Made by a program: the position numbers and the translations under genes. Positions 33,624-41,548 of a DNA stretch of 64,000 nucleotides are shown piece by piece. Origin of the DNA: Kutzneria kofuensis (GTDB lineage: Bacteria; Actinomycetota; Actinomycetes; Mycobacteriales; Pseudonocardiaceae); NCBI RefSeq assembly GCF_014203355.1, contig NZ_JACHIR010000001.1:7690038-7754037 (forward strand). The letters run 5' to 3'. Each line of letters starts with the position of its first letter. The stretch's first letter is position 1. The notes below the pieces were generated by a model. It was not told the DNA's origin. It did no database searches and saw only the letters and a program-made list of their open reading frames with translations.

Positions 33624-34403
33624 TCAGCTGTGGGAGACGGTCAGGGCGTAGAAGTGGACAGTCGCGCCGTTGGTGGAGCTGCTGCTGGCGGTCTGGTTGT
33701 AGTCGCCCGCCTTGAAATACTGCGGGTATCCGTTCCAGCCCGACGGAATGGCGAACTTCTGCGTGCTGCCGCCATTGATCTGGATGTTGATGGTGTTGCC
33801 GCCGGTGACGCTGATGACGTAGCTCCACTTGGTGTTCAGCGACACGTGGCCGACGGTGTGCGGGGTCTGGCCGCCGCCGGGTCCGTTCTCGATGCCGGCG
33901 ATGATGTCGCCGTTGCTGTGGTAATAGAGCTCGACCAGCGGCTTGGTGGTGCCACTGCCCTCACTGGCGTGGATCTGTCCGACGCACACACTGGCCGGCA
34001 CCTTTGTCACCTTCACGGTTGCGCTCAGCTTGTGGGTGCCGGGAAGGCCCCAACTGGCCGCGGACCCGTTCGAATTCATCTCCCGGAGTTCGGAACGGGA
34101 GAAGTTGGAGTTGGGCGTGTGCACGCCGTTCTCCGGGTCCCAGAACGTCATGGACCCGTCGGACGTGTCGGTGTAGAAGTACTTGTCCTGGAAGCCGTTC
34201 GGGCCTTTCAGCCGGCTGGGGCTGATGGTCGTCGGCGATCCGGGGGAGCCGACCGGCTCCTGGAGCGACCACACCGTCAGGTTGAAGTTTCCGCCCGGCG
34301 CGACGGACGTGTCCAGTGCCGGTGCTGCCATGGCGGACTGGCCGGCGAACAGGGCGCCGGCCGCGGCGAGGGTCAGGGCGCTCGCCGTCAGCTTCTTGTT
34401 CAA
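33624..34403 (-). CDS. polysaccharide lyase family 7 (alginate lyase), secreted
   Basis: 259 aa, TTG start at 34403 fixed by GAGGAG (34409-34414) 5 nt upstream and by the following signal peptide (NKKLTASALTLAAAGALFA..., cleavage near AMA-AP, residue 26). PL7 motifs are complete: RSELR at 103-107, QIH at 143-145, YFKAGDYNQ at 229-237. QIH rather than QVH is usually linked to action on guluronate-containing alginate. The enzyme beta-eliminates uronate bonds outside the cell. No alginate oligosaccharide uptake genes are adjacent. Confidence 0.92.
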   Translation of the reverse strand: MNKKLTASALTLAAAGALFAGQSAMAAPALDTSVAPGGNFNLTVWSLQEPVGSPGSPTTISPSRLKGPNGFQDKYFYTDTSDGSMTFWDPENGVHTPNSNFSRSELREMNSNGSAASWGLPGTHKLSATVKVTKVPASVCVGQIHASEGSGTTKPLVELYYHSNGDIIAGIENGPGGGQTPHTVGHVSLNTKWSYVISVTGGNTINIQINGGSTQKFAIPSGWNGYPQYFKAGDYNQTASSSSTNGATVHFYALTVSHS

Positions 34404-34447
34404 TTTTTCTCCTCGCAGGGACGTGGCGGCGTCAGGGAACCGTGGGA

Positions 34448-34516
34448 TCAGGCAGGATCACACGGTTTTCGGGCCGCCCCGTCACAGCGAGAAACGCTGG
34501 CAGGGGTTTTACGCAT
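34448..34516 (-). CDS. possible 22-aa leader peptide upstream of the alginate lyase
   Basis: ATG at 34516 preceded by GGAGGAG (34528-34534, 11-nt spacer) opens a 22-codon frame rich in Lys/Arg with two Cys, ending 44 bp before the lyase start. Homology cannot be judged at this size, and the spacer is long, so it may be chance. The rest of 34404-34634 shows no gene. Confidence 0.15.
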   Translation of the reverse strand: MRKTPASVSRCDGAARKPCDPA

Positions 34517-34634
34517 GGGGTTTTAATCTCCTCCGGTCTGGCGGCGGTGCCATACCGACTTCGAGAAGAGCAGGGGCCATCAGTTTGAGATACCCGTGCT
34601 TGCCCCGTCAATACCTTTCGGCGAGCCGAATTGT

Positions 34635-35222
34635 TCAGGTCCGTGAACCGCTGAGCAGGGACAACAGTTGTTCCACATCGTGGATGATCTGGTCGCGCGG
34701 GGTTCGGGCCCGCACCGCGACCCGGATCCCGAGCCAGGCGTTGAAGGCGACGGCGGTGAGCGTCCCCGGATCGATCCGGTCGGTCACCGAGCCGTCCCGC
34801 TGGCCCCGCCGGACCTGCGCGTCGAGCGCCTCGCGGCTCACGTCCAGGTGTCGGCGCAGGCGCTCGGCCGCGTCGTCGTCGGTCGGCCCCAGTTCGGTCG
34901 AGCTGTTCACGATCAGGCAGCCGCGCAGGTCCTTGTCGTCCGACTCGAGGATGGCGGCGAACAGGGCGCGGATCGCGGACAGGCCGTCGGCGGCGCTGGC
35001 GGCCGACCGCCGGAAGCCGTCCTCGGTCATGCCGATGTAGCGGTCGAGGGCGCGCAGGTACAGCGAGTGCTTGTCCCCGAAGGTGTCGTACATGCTGCGT
35101 CGGCCGACCCCGGTGCGCTCGACCAGGTCCTGCACCGAGGTCGCCTCGTAGCCGCGCTCCCAGAACAGCGCCATCGCGTCGGCGACCGCCTCGTCCGGGT
35201 CGAATTCCTTGTGCCGAACCAT
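34635..35222 (-). CDS. TetR-family regulator
   Basis: 195 aa. TetR_N HTH at residues ~8-52 (DPDEAVADAMALFWERGYEATSVQDLVERTGVGRRSMYDTFGDKHSLYLRAL), of the AcuR/YxaF-like subgroup with the C-terminal pattern CLIVNSSTELG. It is 20 bp downstream of an SDR gene on the same strand and so is probably cotranscribed with it, giving negative feedback on the SDR promoter. Confidence 0.88.
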   Translation of the reverse strand: MVRHKEFDPDEAVADAMALFWERGYEATSVQDLVERTGVGRRSMYDTFGDKHSLYLRALDRYIGMTEDGFRRSAASAADGLSAIRALFAAILESDDKDLRGCLIVNSSTELGPTDDDAAERLRRHLDVSREALDAQVRRGQRDGSVTDRIDPGTLTAVAFNAWLGIRVAVRARTPRDQIIHDVEQLLSLLSGSRT

Positions 35223-35242
35223 GGGGACAACCTCTCACACGG

Positions 35243-35917
35243 TCACAAGGCGGCGCTCAGGTTGGCCTTCGCCTTGCGGCTGAGCTCGTCGTAGATCACC
35301 TCGGCCTCGCCCTTGGCCACGGCGTCCAGCGTGGTGCGGACGACCTCGGCCGGGTCGGCCTTGCCGCTGGGCACGTGGGCCGCCATGTCGGTGTCCATGT
35401 AGCCGACGTGCAGGCCGGTCACGGTGATGCCCTTGGGCGCGAGTTCCTGGCGGACCAGGTTGGTCATCGCCCACTCGGCCGCCTTGGCCACCACGTAGGC
35501 GCCGTTGCCCGGGGCGTGCAGCCAGGACAGCACGGACGCGACGTTGAGAACGGCGCCGCCGCCGTTGCGCTCGATGATCGGCGCGAAGGCGCGGATCGCC
35601 GCCAGCGGCCCGACGTAGTGGGTCTCCAGCTCCAGGCGGATGGTGTCGAAATCGGCGTCCAGCACCGAGGTCTCGCTGGAGATGCCGGCGTTGTTGATCA
35701 GGAGGGTGGCGTCGGCGGCGACCTCGGCGGCCGCCTCGATGCTGGCGTGGTCGGTGATGTCGAGGCGCAGCGGGATCGCGCCCTCGATGTCGACGGTCTC
35801 CGGGCGGCGCGCGGTGGCGTACACCTTGGCGCCGCGGGAGATGAGCTGTTCGGCGAACTGGCGGCCCAGGCCGCGGTTCGCGCCGGTCACGACGGCAACG
35901 GTCTTGGTGAAGTCCAT
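35243..35917 (-). CDS. short-chain dehydrogenase/reductase
   Basis: 224 aa, ATG at 35917. SDR motifs: TGANRGLG (~11-18), NNAGIS (~78), VLNVASVLSW with the catalytic Ser, and Y-x-x-x-K (YVVAK). NAD(P)-dependent oxidoreductase of unknown substrate. A promoter (TTGCAC, 18 nt, TATCGT) ends 7 nt before the ATG and there is no RBS, so the mRNA is probably leaderless. It is followed by tetR. Confidence 0.88.
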   Translation of the reverse strand: MDFTKTVAVVTGANRGLGRQFAEQLISRGAKVYATARRPETVDIEGAIPLRLDITDHASIEAAAEVAADATLLINNAGISSETSVLDADFDTIRLELETHYVGPLAAIRAFAPIIERNGGGAVLNVASVLSWLHAPGNGAYVVAKAAEWAMTNLVRQELAPKGITVTGLHVGYMDTDMAAHVPSGKADPAEVVRTTLDAVAKGEAEVIYDELSRKAKANLSAAL

Positions 35918-35924
35918 GTCGCCG

Positions 35925-35954
35925 ACGATAGTCTGTTGAGAACGAACGGTGCAA
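35925..35954 (-). promoter_or_regulatory. promoter of the SDR-tetR operon
   Basis: Minus strand: TTGCAC (35954-35949), 18-nt spacer, TATCGT (35930-35925); the ATG at 35917 follows after 7 nt. Fits a leaderless sigma-70-type promoter. Confidence 0.5.
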
Positions 35955-36079
35955 TAAGAGCGGCGGTGACCGCTGACACATCTGTCGGTGCCGGGAAGCT
36001 GACACGCCGACACAACATGTGGGTGCTTGCGACTGCTCGCCGTCCATGTATTGTGCTCACCGAGCTGGTTCGGCCGCCC

Positions 36080-36245
36080 CGCCAAGGTGGTCGTCGTAAG
36101 AGGGAACCCGGTGCGAATCCGGGACTGCCCCGCAGCGGTGAACGGGAACGACCGCCGTCACGAAGCACTGGACGCACGCGTCCGGGAAGCGACGGCCAGT
36201 AGGTGCCGACCAGGCATGCCCGTGAGTCCGAAGACCTGCCCGCTC
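36080..36245 (+). promoter_or_regulatory. cobalamin (B12) riboswitch
   Basis: Conserved core segments appear in the proper order: AAGAGGGAACCCGGTG (36098-36113), GAATCCGGGACTGCCCCGC, the AGCGGTGA stretch, a variable arm, GACGGCCAGTAGGTGCC (~36190-36206) and CCCGTGAGTCCGAAGACCTG (~36219-36238). It lies 130-290 nt upstream of nrdA. In Streptomyces a B12 riboswitch shuts off class Ia nrdABS when coenzyme B12 is present so that the B12-dependent class II enzyme is used; the same logic is expected here. Edges are approximate. Confidence 0.9.
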
Positions 36246-36365
36246 GCCCGTTCGCACCGTGAACGGGCCCGTGTCCAGGCCCCGAGGGAGGGCGTGGGGA
36301 CTCCTTGGCGCACGCGCCAACCGTGTCCTCGCGCGCCCGAAGCGGCCCACAGCGTGCGAGGAGTC
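36246..36365 (+). promoter_or_regulatory. riboswitch expression platform with anti-Shine-Dalgarno segments
   Basis: After the aptamer come a hairpin GCCCGTTC-N7-GAACGGGC (36246-36268) and two sequences complementary to the nrdA RBS region GCGTGCGAGGAGTC (36352-36365). GACTCCT plus GCGCACGC (36299-36315) pairs with all of it, and TCCTCGC (36326-36332) pairs with GCGAGGA. They are mutually exclusive, consistent with switching of RBS access. Confidence 0.55.
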
Positions 36366-36371
36366 AAGGCT

Positions 36372-38729
36372 GTGACGGTCTCCGACCAGACTGTCGTGCG
36401 GGTCGACGCCGATCCCCACCCGACGATGCGGGTGCGAAAACGAAGCGGCGCCGTCGAAACCGTCGACGTGAACAAGATCGTGAAGGCGGTCGGCCGCTGC
36501 GCGGTCGGCCTGGCCGAGGTGGACCCGCTCCGGGTGGCGACCAAGACGATCAACGGCCTGTACGACGGCGCGACCACCGAGGAGCTGGACCGGCTGTCCA
36601 TCCAGACGGCCGCCGAGCTCGTGGCCGAGGAGCCCGAGTACTCCAAGCTGGCCGCGCAGCTGCTCGCCGCCTACATCGACAAGGAGGTCCGCGGCCAGGG
36701 CATCCACTCGTTCAGCCAGAGCATCGCGCTGGGCCACCGCGAGGGCCTGATCGGCGACGAGACGGCCACGTTCGTGGCCACCCACGCCCGCAAGCTCGAC
36801 GACGCGATCGACGCCGACGCGGACCGCCGCTTCGAGTACTTCGGACTGCGCACGGTGTACGACCGCTACCTGCTGCGCCATCCCAACACCCGGGCCGTCG
36901 TGGAGCGCCCGCAGTACTGGCTGCTGCGCGTGGCCTGCGGCCTGTCGCACACCGCGGGCGAGGCGATCCGCTTCTACCGCCTGATGTCCTCGCTGGCGTA
37001 CCTGCCGAGCTCGCCGACGCTGTTCAACTCCGGCACCCGGCACACCCAGATGTCGTCCTGCTACCTGCTGGACTCGCCGCGCGACGAGCTCGAGTCGATC
37101 TACGAGCGGTACGCGCAGGTGGCGCAGCTGTCCAAGTTCGCCGGCGGCATCGGCGTGCAGTGGTCCCGGGTCCGCTCCCGCGGCGCCCTGATCCGCGGCA
37201 CCAACGGCCACTCCAACGGCATCGTGCCGTGGCTGCGCACGCTGGACGCCTCGGTGGCGGCGGTCAACCAGGGCGGCCGGCGCAAGGGCGCTGCCTGCGT
37301 CTATCTGGAGACGTGGCACCCGGACATCGAGGAGTTCCTGGAGCTGCGCGACAACACCGGCGAGGACGCGCGCCGCACGCACAACCTCAACATCGCCAAC
37401 TGGATCCCGGACGAGTTCATGCGCCGGGTCGAGGCCGACGCCGAGTGGTCGCTGTTCGACCCGGACGAGACGCCGGAGCTGCCGGACCTGTGGGGCGAGG
37501 ACTTCGACCGCGCCTACCGCGCCGCCGAGGAAGCGGGCCGGGCCGTGCGCACGGTCAAGGCCCGTGACCTGTACGCGAAGATGATGCGCACGCTGGCGCA
37601 GACCGGCAACGGCTGGATGACGTTCAAGGACACGGCCAACCGCACCTGCAACCAGACGGCCGAGCCCGGCAACGTGGTGCACCTGTCCAATCTCTGCACG
37701 GAGATCCTGGAGATCACCAGCGACACCGAGACCGCGGTGTGCAACCTCGGCTCGGTCAACCTCGGCGCGCACGTGGCCGGCGACAGCATGGACTGGCCCC
37801 GGCTGCGGGAGACCGTCCGCACCGCCGTGACGTTCCTCGACCGCGTGATCGACATCAACTACTACCCGACCGAGCCGGCGGGCCGGTCCAACCCGCGCTG
37901 GCGGCCGGTCGGCCTGGGCGTGATGGGCCTGCAGGACGTGTTCTTCAAGCTGCGCCTGGACTTCGACTCGGCGCCGGCCTCGGAGCTGTCCACCCGGATC
38001 GCTGAGGAGATCTACCTCACCGCGCTGGAGACCTCCGCCGACCTGGCCGTGAGCGCCGGCGCGCACCCGGCGTACAACCAGACCCGCGCGGCCCGCGGCG
38101 ACCTGCAGCCGGACCTGTGGGGCGTGACGCCGACGCAAACCGAGCGCTGGGCCCAGTTGCGGGAGCGTGTCGCCGAGCACGGCCTGCGCAACTCGTTGCT
38201 GGTGGCGATCGCGCCGACCGCGACCATCGCCTCCATCGCCGGCTGCTACGAGTGCATCGAGCCGCAGGTGTCCAACGTCTTCAAGCGCGAGACCCTGTCC
38301 GGGGAGTTCTTGCAGGTCAACACCTATCTCGTCGCCGAACTGAAGAAGCACGGCCTGTGGACCGCGCCGACCCGCGCCCAGCTCAAGCGGGACGACGGCT
38401 CCGCGCAAGGACTCACGGGTCTGCCCGCGGCGAGCCGGTCGCTGTTCCGCACCGCGTGGGAGCTGCCGCAACGGTCCCTGATCGACCTGGCCGCCGCCCG
38501 CGGCCCGTACATCGACCAGAGCCAGTCGCTGAACCTGTTCGTCGCGTCGCCGACGATCGGCAAGCTCTCCTCGATGTACCGCTACGCCTGGCAAACCGGG
38601 CTGAAGACCACCTACTACCTGCGTTCCCGGCCGGCGACACGCATCCAGCAGGCCACCGTCCCCACGGTGGACACCGATGCGATCGCCTGCTCCCTGGAGA
38701 ACCCCGAGTCCTGCGAGGCATGCCAGTGA
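36372..38729 (+). CDS. nrdA: class Ia ribonucleotide reductase large subunit
   Basis: 785 aa from GTG 36372 with GAGGAG 8 nt upstream. An ATP-cone (residues ~18-105, MRVRKRSGAVETVDVNKIVKAV...) precedes the reductase barrel. The active-site region NLCTEILE holds the Asn, Cys and Glu of the radical mechanism; SSCYLL and AVCNLGSVNL give the redox Cys pair; the C-terminus ends in C781-E-A-C784-Q for reduction by thioredoxin. It reduces ribonucleoside diphosphates to deoxy forms with NrdB. Controlled by the upstream B12 riboswitch; overlaps nrdB by GTGA. Confidence 0.96.
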   Translation: MTVSDQTVVRVDADPHPTMRVRKRSGAVETVDVNKIVKAVGRCAVGLAEVDPLRVATKTINGLYDGATTEELDRLSIQTAAELVAEEPEYSKLAAQLLAAYIDKEVRGQGIHSFSQSIALGHREGLIGDETATFVATHARKLDDAIDADADRRFEYFGLRTVYDRYLLRHPNTRAVVERPQYWLLRVACGLSHTAGEAIRFYRLMSSLAYLPSSPTLFNSGTRHTQMSSCYLLDSPRDELESIYERYAQVAQLSKFAGGIGVQWSRVRSRGALIRGTNGHSNGIVPWLRTLDASVAAVNQGGRRKGAACVYLETWHPDIEEFLELRDNTGEDARRTHNLNIANWIPDEFMRRVEADAEWSLFDPDETPELPDLWGEDFDRAYRAAEEAGRAVRTVKARDLYAKMMRTLAQTGNGWMTFKDTANRTCNQTAEPGNVVHLSNLCTEILEITSDTETAVCNLGSVNLGAHVAGDSMDWPRLRETVRTAVTFLDRVIDINYYPTEPAGRSNPRWRPVGLGVMGLQDVFFKLRLDFDSAPASELSTRIAEEIYLTALETSADLAVSAGAHPAYNQTRAARGDLQPDLWGVTPTQTERWAQLRERVAEHGLRNSLLVAIAPTATIASIAGCYECIEPQVSNVFKRETLSGEFLQVNTYLVAELKKHGLWTAPTRAQLKRDDGSAQGLTGLPAASRSLFRTAWELPQRSLIDLAAARGPYIDQSQSLNLFVASPTIGKLSSMYRYAWQTGLKTTYYLRSRPATRIQQATVPTVDTDAIACSLENPESCEACQ

Positions 38730-39769
38730 CCGTGACAACCCCTTCTGGCCTGGAGAACACCGCCCGCAGGCAGTCCCTGCTCGACCCGGGCATGGACCTC
38801 ACGCTGCGGCCGATGCGCTATCCGCTGTTCTACGAGCGTTTCCGCGACGCCATCAAGAACACCTGGACGGTCGAGGAGGTCGACCTGCACTCCGACCTCG
38901 CCGACCTGCGCAAGCTGACGCCGGCCGAGCGGCACCTGATCAACCGGCTGGTCGCGTTCTTCGCCACCGGCGACACCATCGTCGCCAACAACCTCGTGCT
39001 CAACCTGTACGAGCACGTCAACGCGCCCGAGGCGCGGCTGTACCTGTCGCGGCAGCTGTTCGAGGAGGCCGTGCACGTCCAGTTCTACCTGACGCTGCTG
39101 GACACCTACCTGCCCGACGAGAACGAGCGGGCCGAGGCGTTCGCCGCGGTGGAGAACATCCCGTCGATCCGGGACAAGGCCGAGTTCTGCTTCAAGTGGA
39201 TCGACTCGATCCAGCACCTCGACCAGTTGCGCGGCAAGGAGGACCGCCGCGGCTTCCTGCTCAACCTGATCTGCTTCGCCGCCTGCATCGAGGGCCTGTT
39301 CTTCTACGGCGCCTTCGCGTACGTCTACTTCCTGCGGTCACGCGGCCTGCTCAACGGCCTCGCCTCGGGCACCAACTGGGTTTTCCGCGACGAGTCCATG
39401 CACATGGCGTTCGCGTTCGACGTGGTGGACACCGTGCGCCGCGAGGAGCCGGACCTGTTCGACGACGAGCTGCACGCGCAGGTCCGGCAGATGCTGCGGG
39501 AGGCCGTCAACGCCGAGACCCGGTTCGCCGAGGACCTGCTCGGGCAGGGCGTGGCCGGCATGTCGTTGGCGGACATGCGGTCCTACCTGGAGCACGTCGC
39601 CGACCGCCGGCTGGCCGCGCTGGGCCTGCCGCCGGAGTTCAACGCCCGCAACCCGTTCGCGTTCATGGAGTTGCAGGACGTGCAGGAGCTGTCCAACTTC
39701 TTCGAGCGCCGCGTGTCGGCCTATCAGGTGGCTGTGACGGGAACCGTCAGCTTCGACGAAGATTTCTGA
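38726..39769 (+). CDS. nrdB: class Ia ribonucleotide reductase small subunit
   Basis: 347 aa. GTG 38726 overlaps the nrdA stop as GTGA and has GAGG about 8 nt upstream; ATG 38720 is the alternative. Ferritin-like di-iron protein: EEAVHVQFY contains a Glu and His ligand with the radical Tyr four residues after the His, and DESMHMAF gives a second Glu/His pair. Presence of the Tyr places it with conventional tyrosyl-radical enzymes. No AraC-type nrdS follows, unlike the Streptomyces nrdABS operon. Confidence 0.95.
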   Translation: MTVTTPSGLENTARRQSLLDPGMDLTLRPMRYPLFYERFRDAIKNTWTVEEVDLHSDLADLRKLTPAERHLINRLVAFFATGDTIVANNLVLNLYEHVNAPEARLYLSRQLFEEAVHVQFYLTLLDTYLPDENERAEAFAAVENIPSIRDKAEFCFKWIDSIQHLDQLRGKEDRRGFLLNLICFAACIEGLFFYGAFAYVYFLRSRGLLNGLASGTNWVFRDESMHMAFAFDVVDTVRREEPDLFDDELHAQVRQMLREAVNAETRFAEDLLGQGVAGMSLADMRSYLEHVADRRLAALGLPPEFNARNPFAFMELQDVQELSNFFERRVSAYQVAVTGTVSFDEDF

Positions 39770-39850
39770 CCTGTGCTTTCGGGGACAGCGGCCATCAAGA
39801 ATCCGTTCGGGTGACCCTGGCGACTTGCGTGGGGCGCCTACCATGGGTCG

Positions 39851-40378
39851 GTGATGGATGGTGTTCGACGGGTCGTCGTCGGTGTCGACGGCTCGGTCGG
39901 CAGCTTGCAGGCGTTGCGACGGGCGGTGACCGAGGCACGGATGCGCGCGGTCCCGCTCGTCGCGGTGATCGCGTGGAGCGCGCCGGGTGGCGAGGTCGCC
40001 TACCGGCGCACGCTCGACGTGCAGCTCAAGCAGTTGTGGGAGCAGGGCGCCTGGGAGCGGCTGGCCAGGGCGTGGGACGAGGCACTGGGCGGCATCCCGC
40101 AGGACGTCGACGTGCAGCAGATGGCGGTGCGGGCCGACGCGGGCAAGGCGTTGGTGTGCATCGCGAACGACGAGAGCGATCTGCTGGTGGTCGGGGCGGG
40201 GCGGCGGAACCTGTTGCGCCGCGCCCTGATCCCGTCGGTGCCGAGGTACTGCGCCGCCCACGCGCAGTGCCCGGTGCTGCTGGTTCCGCCGACGACGCTG
40301 GCCCGGCAGATGCATCACGGCGTGCTGCCGCGGCTGTTGCGGCGCAGGCGCGCCGTGAACCACCTGGTCGGAGGCTGA
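39851..40378 (+). CDS. universal stress protein-like
   Basis: 175 aa from GTG 39851 (ATG 39854 is next). A TACCAT box ends 6 nt before it, suggesting a leaderless mRNA. One USP domain: RRVVVGVDGSVGSLQALRRAV at the N-terminus and LLVVGAGRRNLLRRALIPSVPRYCAAHAQCPVLLVPP at the C-terminal side, with the usual G-x2-G-x9-G(S/T) ATP motif modified (GAGRRN). A basic tail RLLRRRRAVNHLVGG follows. Its last 64 bp overlap the convergent membrane-protein gene. Confidence 0.75.
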   Translation: MMDGVRRVVVGVDGSVGSLQALRRAVTEARMRAVPLVAVIAWSAPGGEVAYRRTLDVQLKQLWEQGAWERLARAWDEALGGIPQDVDVQQMAVRADAGKALVCIANDESDLLVVGAGRRNLLRRALIPSVPRYCAAHAQCPVLLVPPTTLARQMHHGVLPRLLRRRRAVNHLVGG

Positions 40379-40758
40379 GCGGAAAGCCACGGGGCGAGCT
40401 GCAGGACGCCGAAGAGCACCTCGACGGCGAAGAAGAACCACAGCAACCCCGTGGCGCCGTGCACCGCCCCGTAGGCTTCCCACACAGCGAACAGGCTTCG
40501 CGCCACGCCGTCGTACAGGCCGTACACCGCTCGCGGCCCGGTGAGGCGCAGCGCCGCCCACACGACCACCACCGATCCCATCAGGTTGGCGTACATGACC
40601 TGGGTGGGATCGGCGGCCGGCATCCCTCCGAGTCCGAGCGCGAGGCCCAGGGCGGACAGCGCCTGTCGGATCAGTTCGTACGTCCACGGCGTGACAAACG
40701 CCGCCGTGACAACAAGGTCGTAGCCGGCACTGACGAGGACGAGTCGACGGTAGTTCAC
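40315..40758 (-). CDS. small membrane protein under MerR-type promoter
   Basis: 147 aa, GTG start at 40758, only 7 nt after the TAGCGT -10 box, so leaderless. Three to four hydrophobic segments are visible (LVLVSAGYDLVVTAAFVTPW, VMYANLMGSVVVVWAALRL, LLWFFFAVEVLFGVLQLAPWL). I do not recognise the family. Its promoter has the elongated spacer and dyad typical of MerR activation, and merR diverges from it, so it is probably the MerR target and may act in export or stress response. Overlaps the 3' end of the USP gene. Confidence 0.65.
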   Translation of the reverse strand: MNYRRLVLVSAGYDLVVTAAFVTPWTYELIRQALSALGLALGLGGMPAADPTQVMYANLMGSVVVVWAALRLTGPRAVYGLYDGVARSLFAVWEAYGAVHGATGLLWFFFAVEVLFGVLQLAPWLSAQPPTRWFTARLRRNSRGSTP

Positions 40759-40765
40759 GGGGCCG

Positions 40766-40797
40766 ACGCTAAACGGTGGAGTACGCTCCAAGGTCAA
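40766..40797 (-). promoter_or_regulatory. MerR-type promoter with 20-bp spacer and dyad operator
   Basis: Minus strand: TTGACC (40797-40792), 20-nt spacer, TAGCGT (40771-40766). The spacer contains TGGAG-N4-CTCCA (40777-40790). Overlong spacing with a central dyad is the signature of promoters activated by MerR proteins through DNA distortion. Confidence 0.7.
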
Positions 40798-40821
40798 GTC
40801 CACCGAGCGACGGAGCGGGCC

Positions 40822-41199
40822 ATGCGTATCGGAGAACTGGCCGCGCGGACGGGCATGAGCAGGGACGCCATCCGGTTCTACGAGAAGGTCGGGCTGGTCG
40901 CCGGCCGGCGGCTCGGCAACGGCTACCGTGACTTCCCGCCCGAGACGGTCCCGTGGCTGCGGTACGTCCGCACCGCGCAGGCGCTCGGGTTCTCGCTCGG
41001 TGAGATCGCCGAGCACCTCGCCGAACTCCGGGACGCACCCGATTCGGCCGACGCGCTGTCGGCGCTGTTCCAGGACAAGATCCGGCTCATCGACGCGCGC
41101 ATGGCCGAACTCGCCGCCCTGCGTGCCGATCTGGTGGCGCGCGTGGGCACCGGATGCCCGCTGCGCGCTAGCTCTCCGGCTGCCAGCGGTACTTCCTGA
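40822..41199 (+). CDS. MerR-family regulator
   Basis: 125 aa. N-terminal MerR HTH (MRIGELAARTGMSRDAIRFYEKVGLV) with the wing GNGYRDF, then a dimerisation helix (residues ~75-112) and a short C-terminal tail with a single Cys (GTGCPLRAS). The tail resembles one-Cys metal or thiol-responsive MerR proteins, but the ligand cannot be assigned. It diverges from the small membrane-protein gene and should activate it. Its last 32 bp overlap the convergent ATL gene. Confidence 0.9.
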   Translation: MRIGELAARTGMSRDAIRFYEKVGLVAGRRLGNGYRDFPPETVPWLRYVRTAQALGFSLGEIAEHLAELRDAPDSADALSALFQDKIRLIDARMAELAALRADLVARVGTGCPLRASSPAASGTS

Positions 41200-41461
41200 G
41201 GTCCACCCGCTGGCCGTCGGCGAGTACACCCTCGGCCCGCAGCCGCGCCAGCTGTTCGTGCGCGATGTGGGGCGCGGGCGTGCCGTTCGCCCGCAGGATC
41301 CGGTGCCACGGCAGGTCGTGCCCGTCCTCGGCGAGCATCGCCCCCACCATGCGCGGGCTGGGCGCGCCGACCCTGGCGGCGATGTCGCCGTAGGTCGACA
41401 CCCGCCCCGGCGGCACGTCCCTGATCGCGTCCCGCATCCGCTCGTGCAGTGCCTCGTCCAT
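41168..41461 (-). CDS. alkyltransferase-like (ATL) DNA-repair protein
   Basis: 97 aa. The MGMT DNA-binding domain is complete (VPPGRVSTYGDIAARVG at ~16-32, MVGAML, then P51-W-H-R54), but the alkyl-accepting Cys of the PCHR motif is Trp52. That substitution defines alkyltransferase-like proteins, which bind O6-alkylguanine without repairing it and channel it to nucleotide excision repair. Convergent overlap with merR by 32 bp. Confidence 0.88.
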   Translation of the reverse strand: MDEALHERMRDAIRDVPPGRVSTYGDIAARVGAPSPRMVGAMLAEDGHDLPWHRILRANGTPAPHIAHEQLARLRAEGVLADGQRVDLRKYRWQPES

Positions 41462-41548
41462 GCGCGAATTATGCCTGCTCTGTGACAGGTTCTTGACGGT
41501 TCCCCACAGCGCTCGGCCCAGCGGCCCGGCGTGGCTAGCGTCGCGGCC

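Noticed and set aside
36057-38738. An 893-codon minus-strand frame opposite nrdA
   Set aside because: Mirror of the strong codon bias of nrdA; also crosses the riboswitch, and no protein motif is visible.
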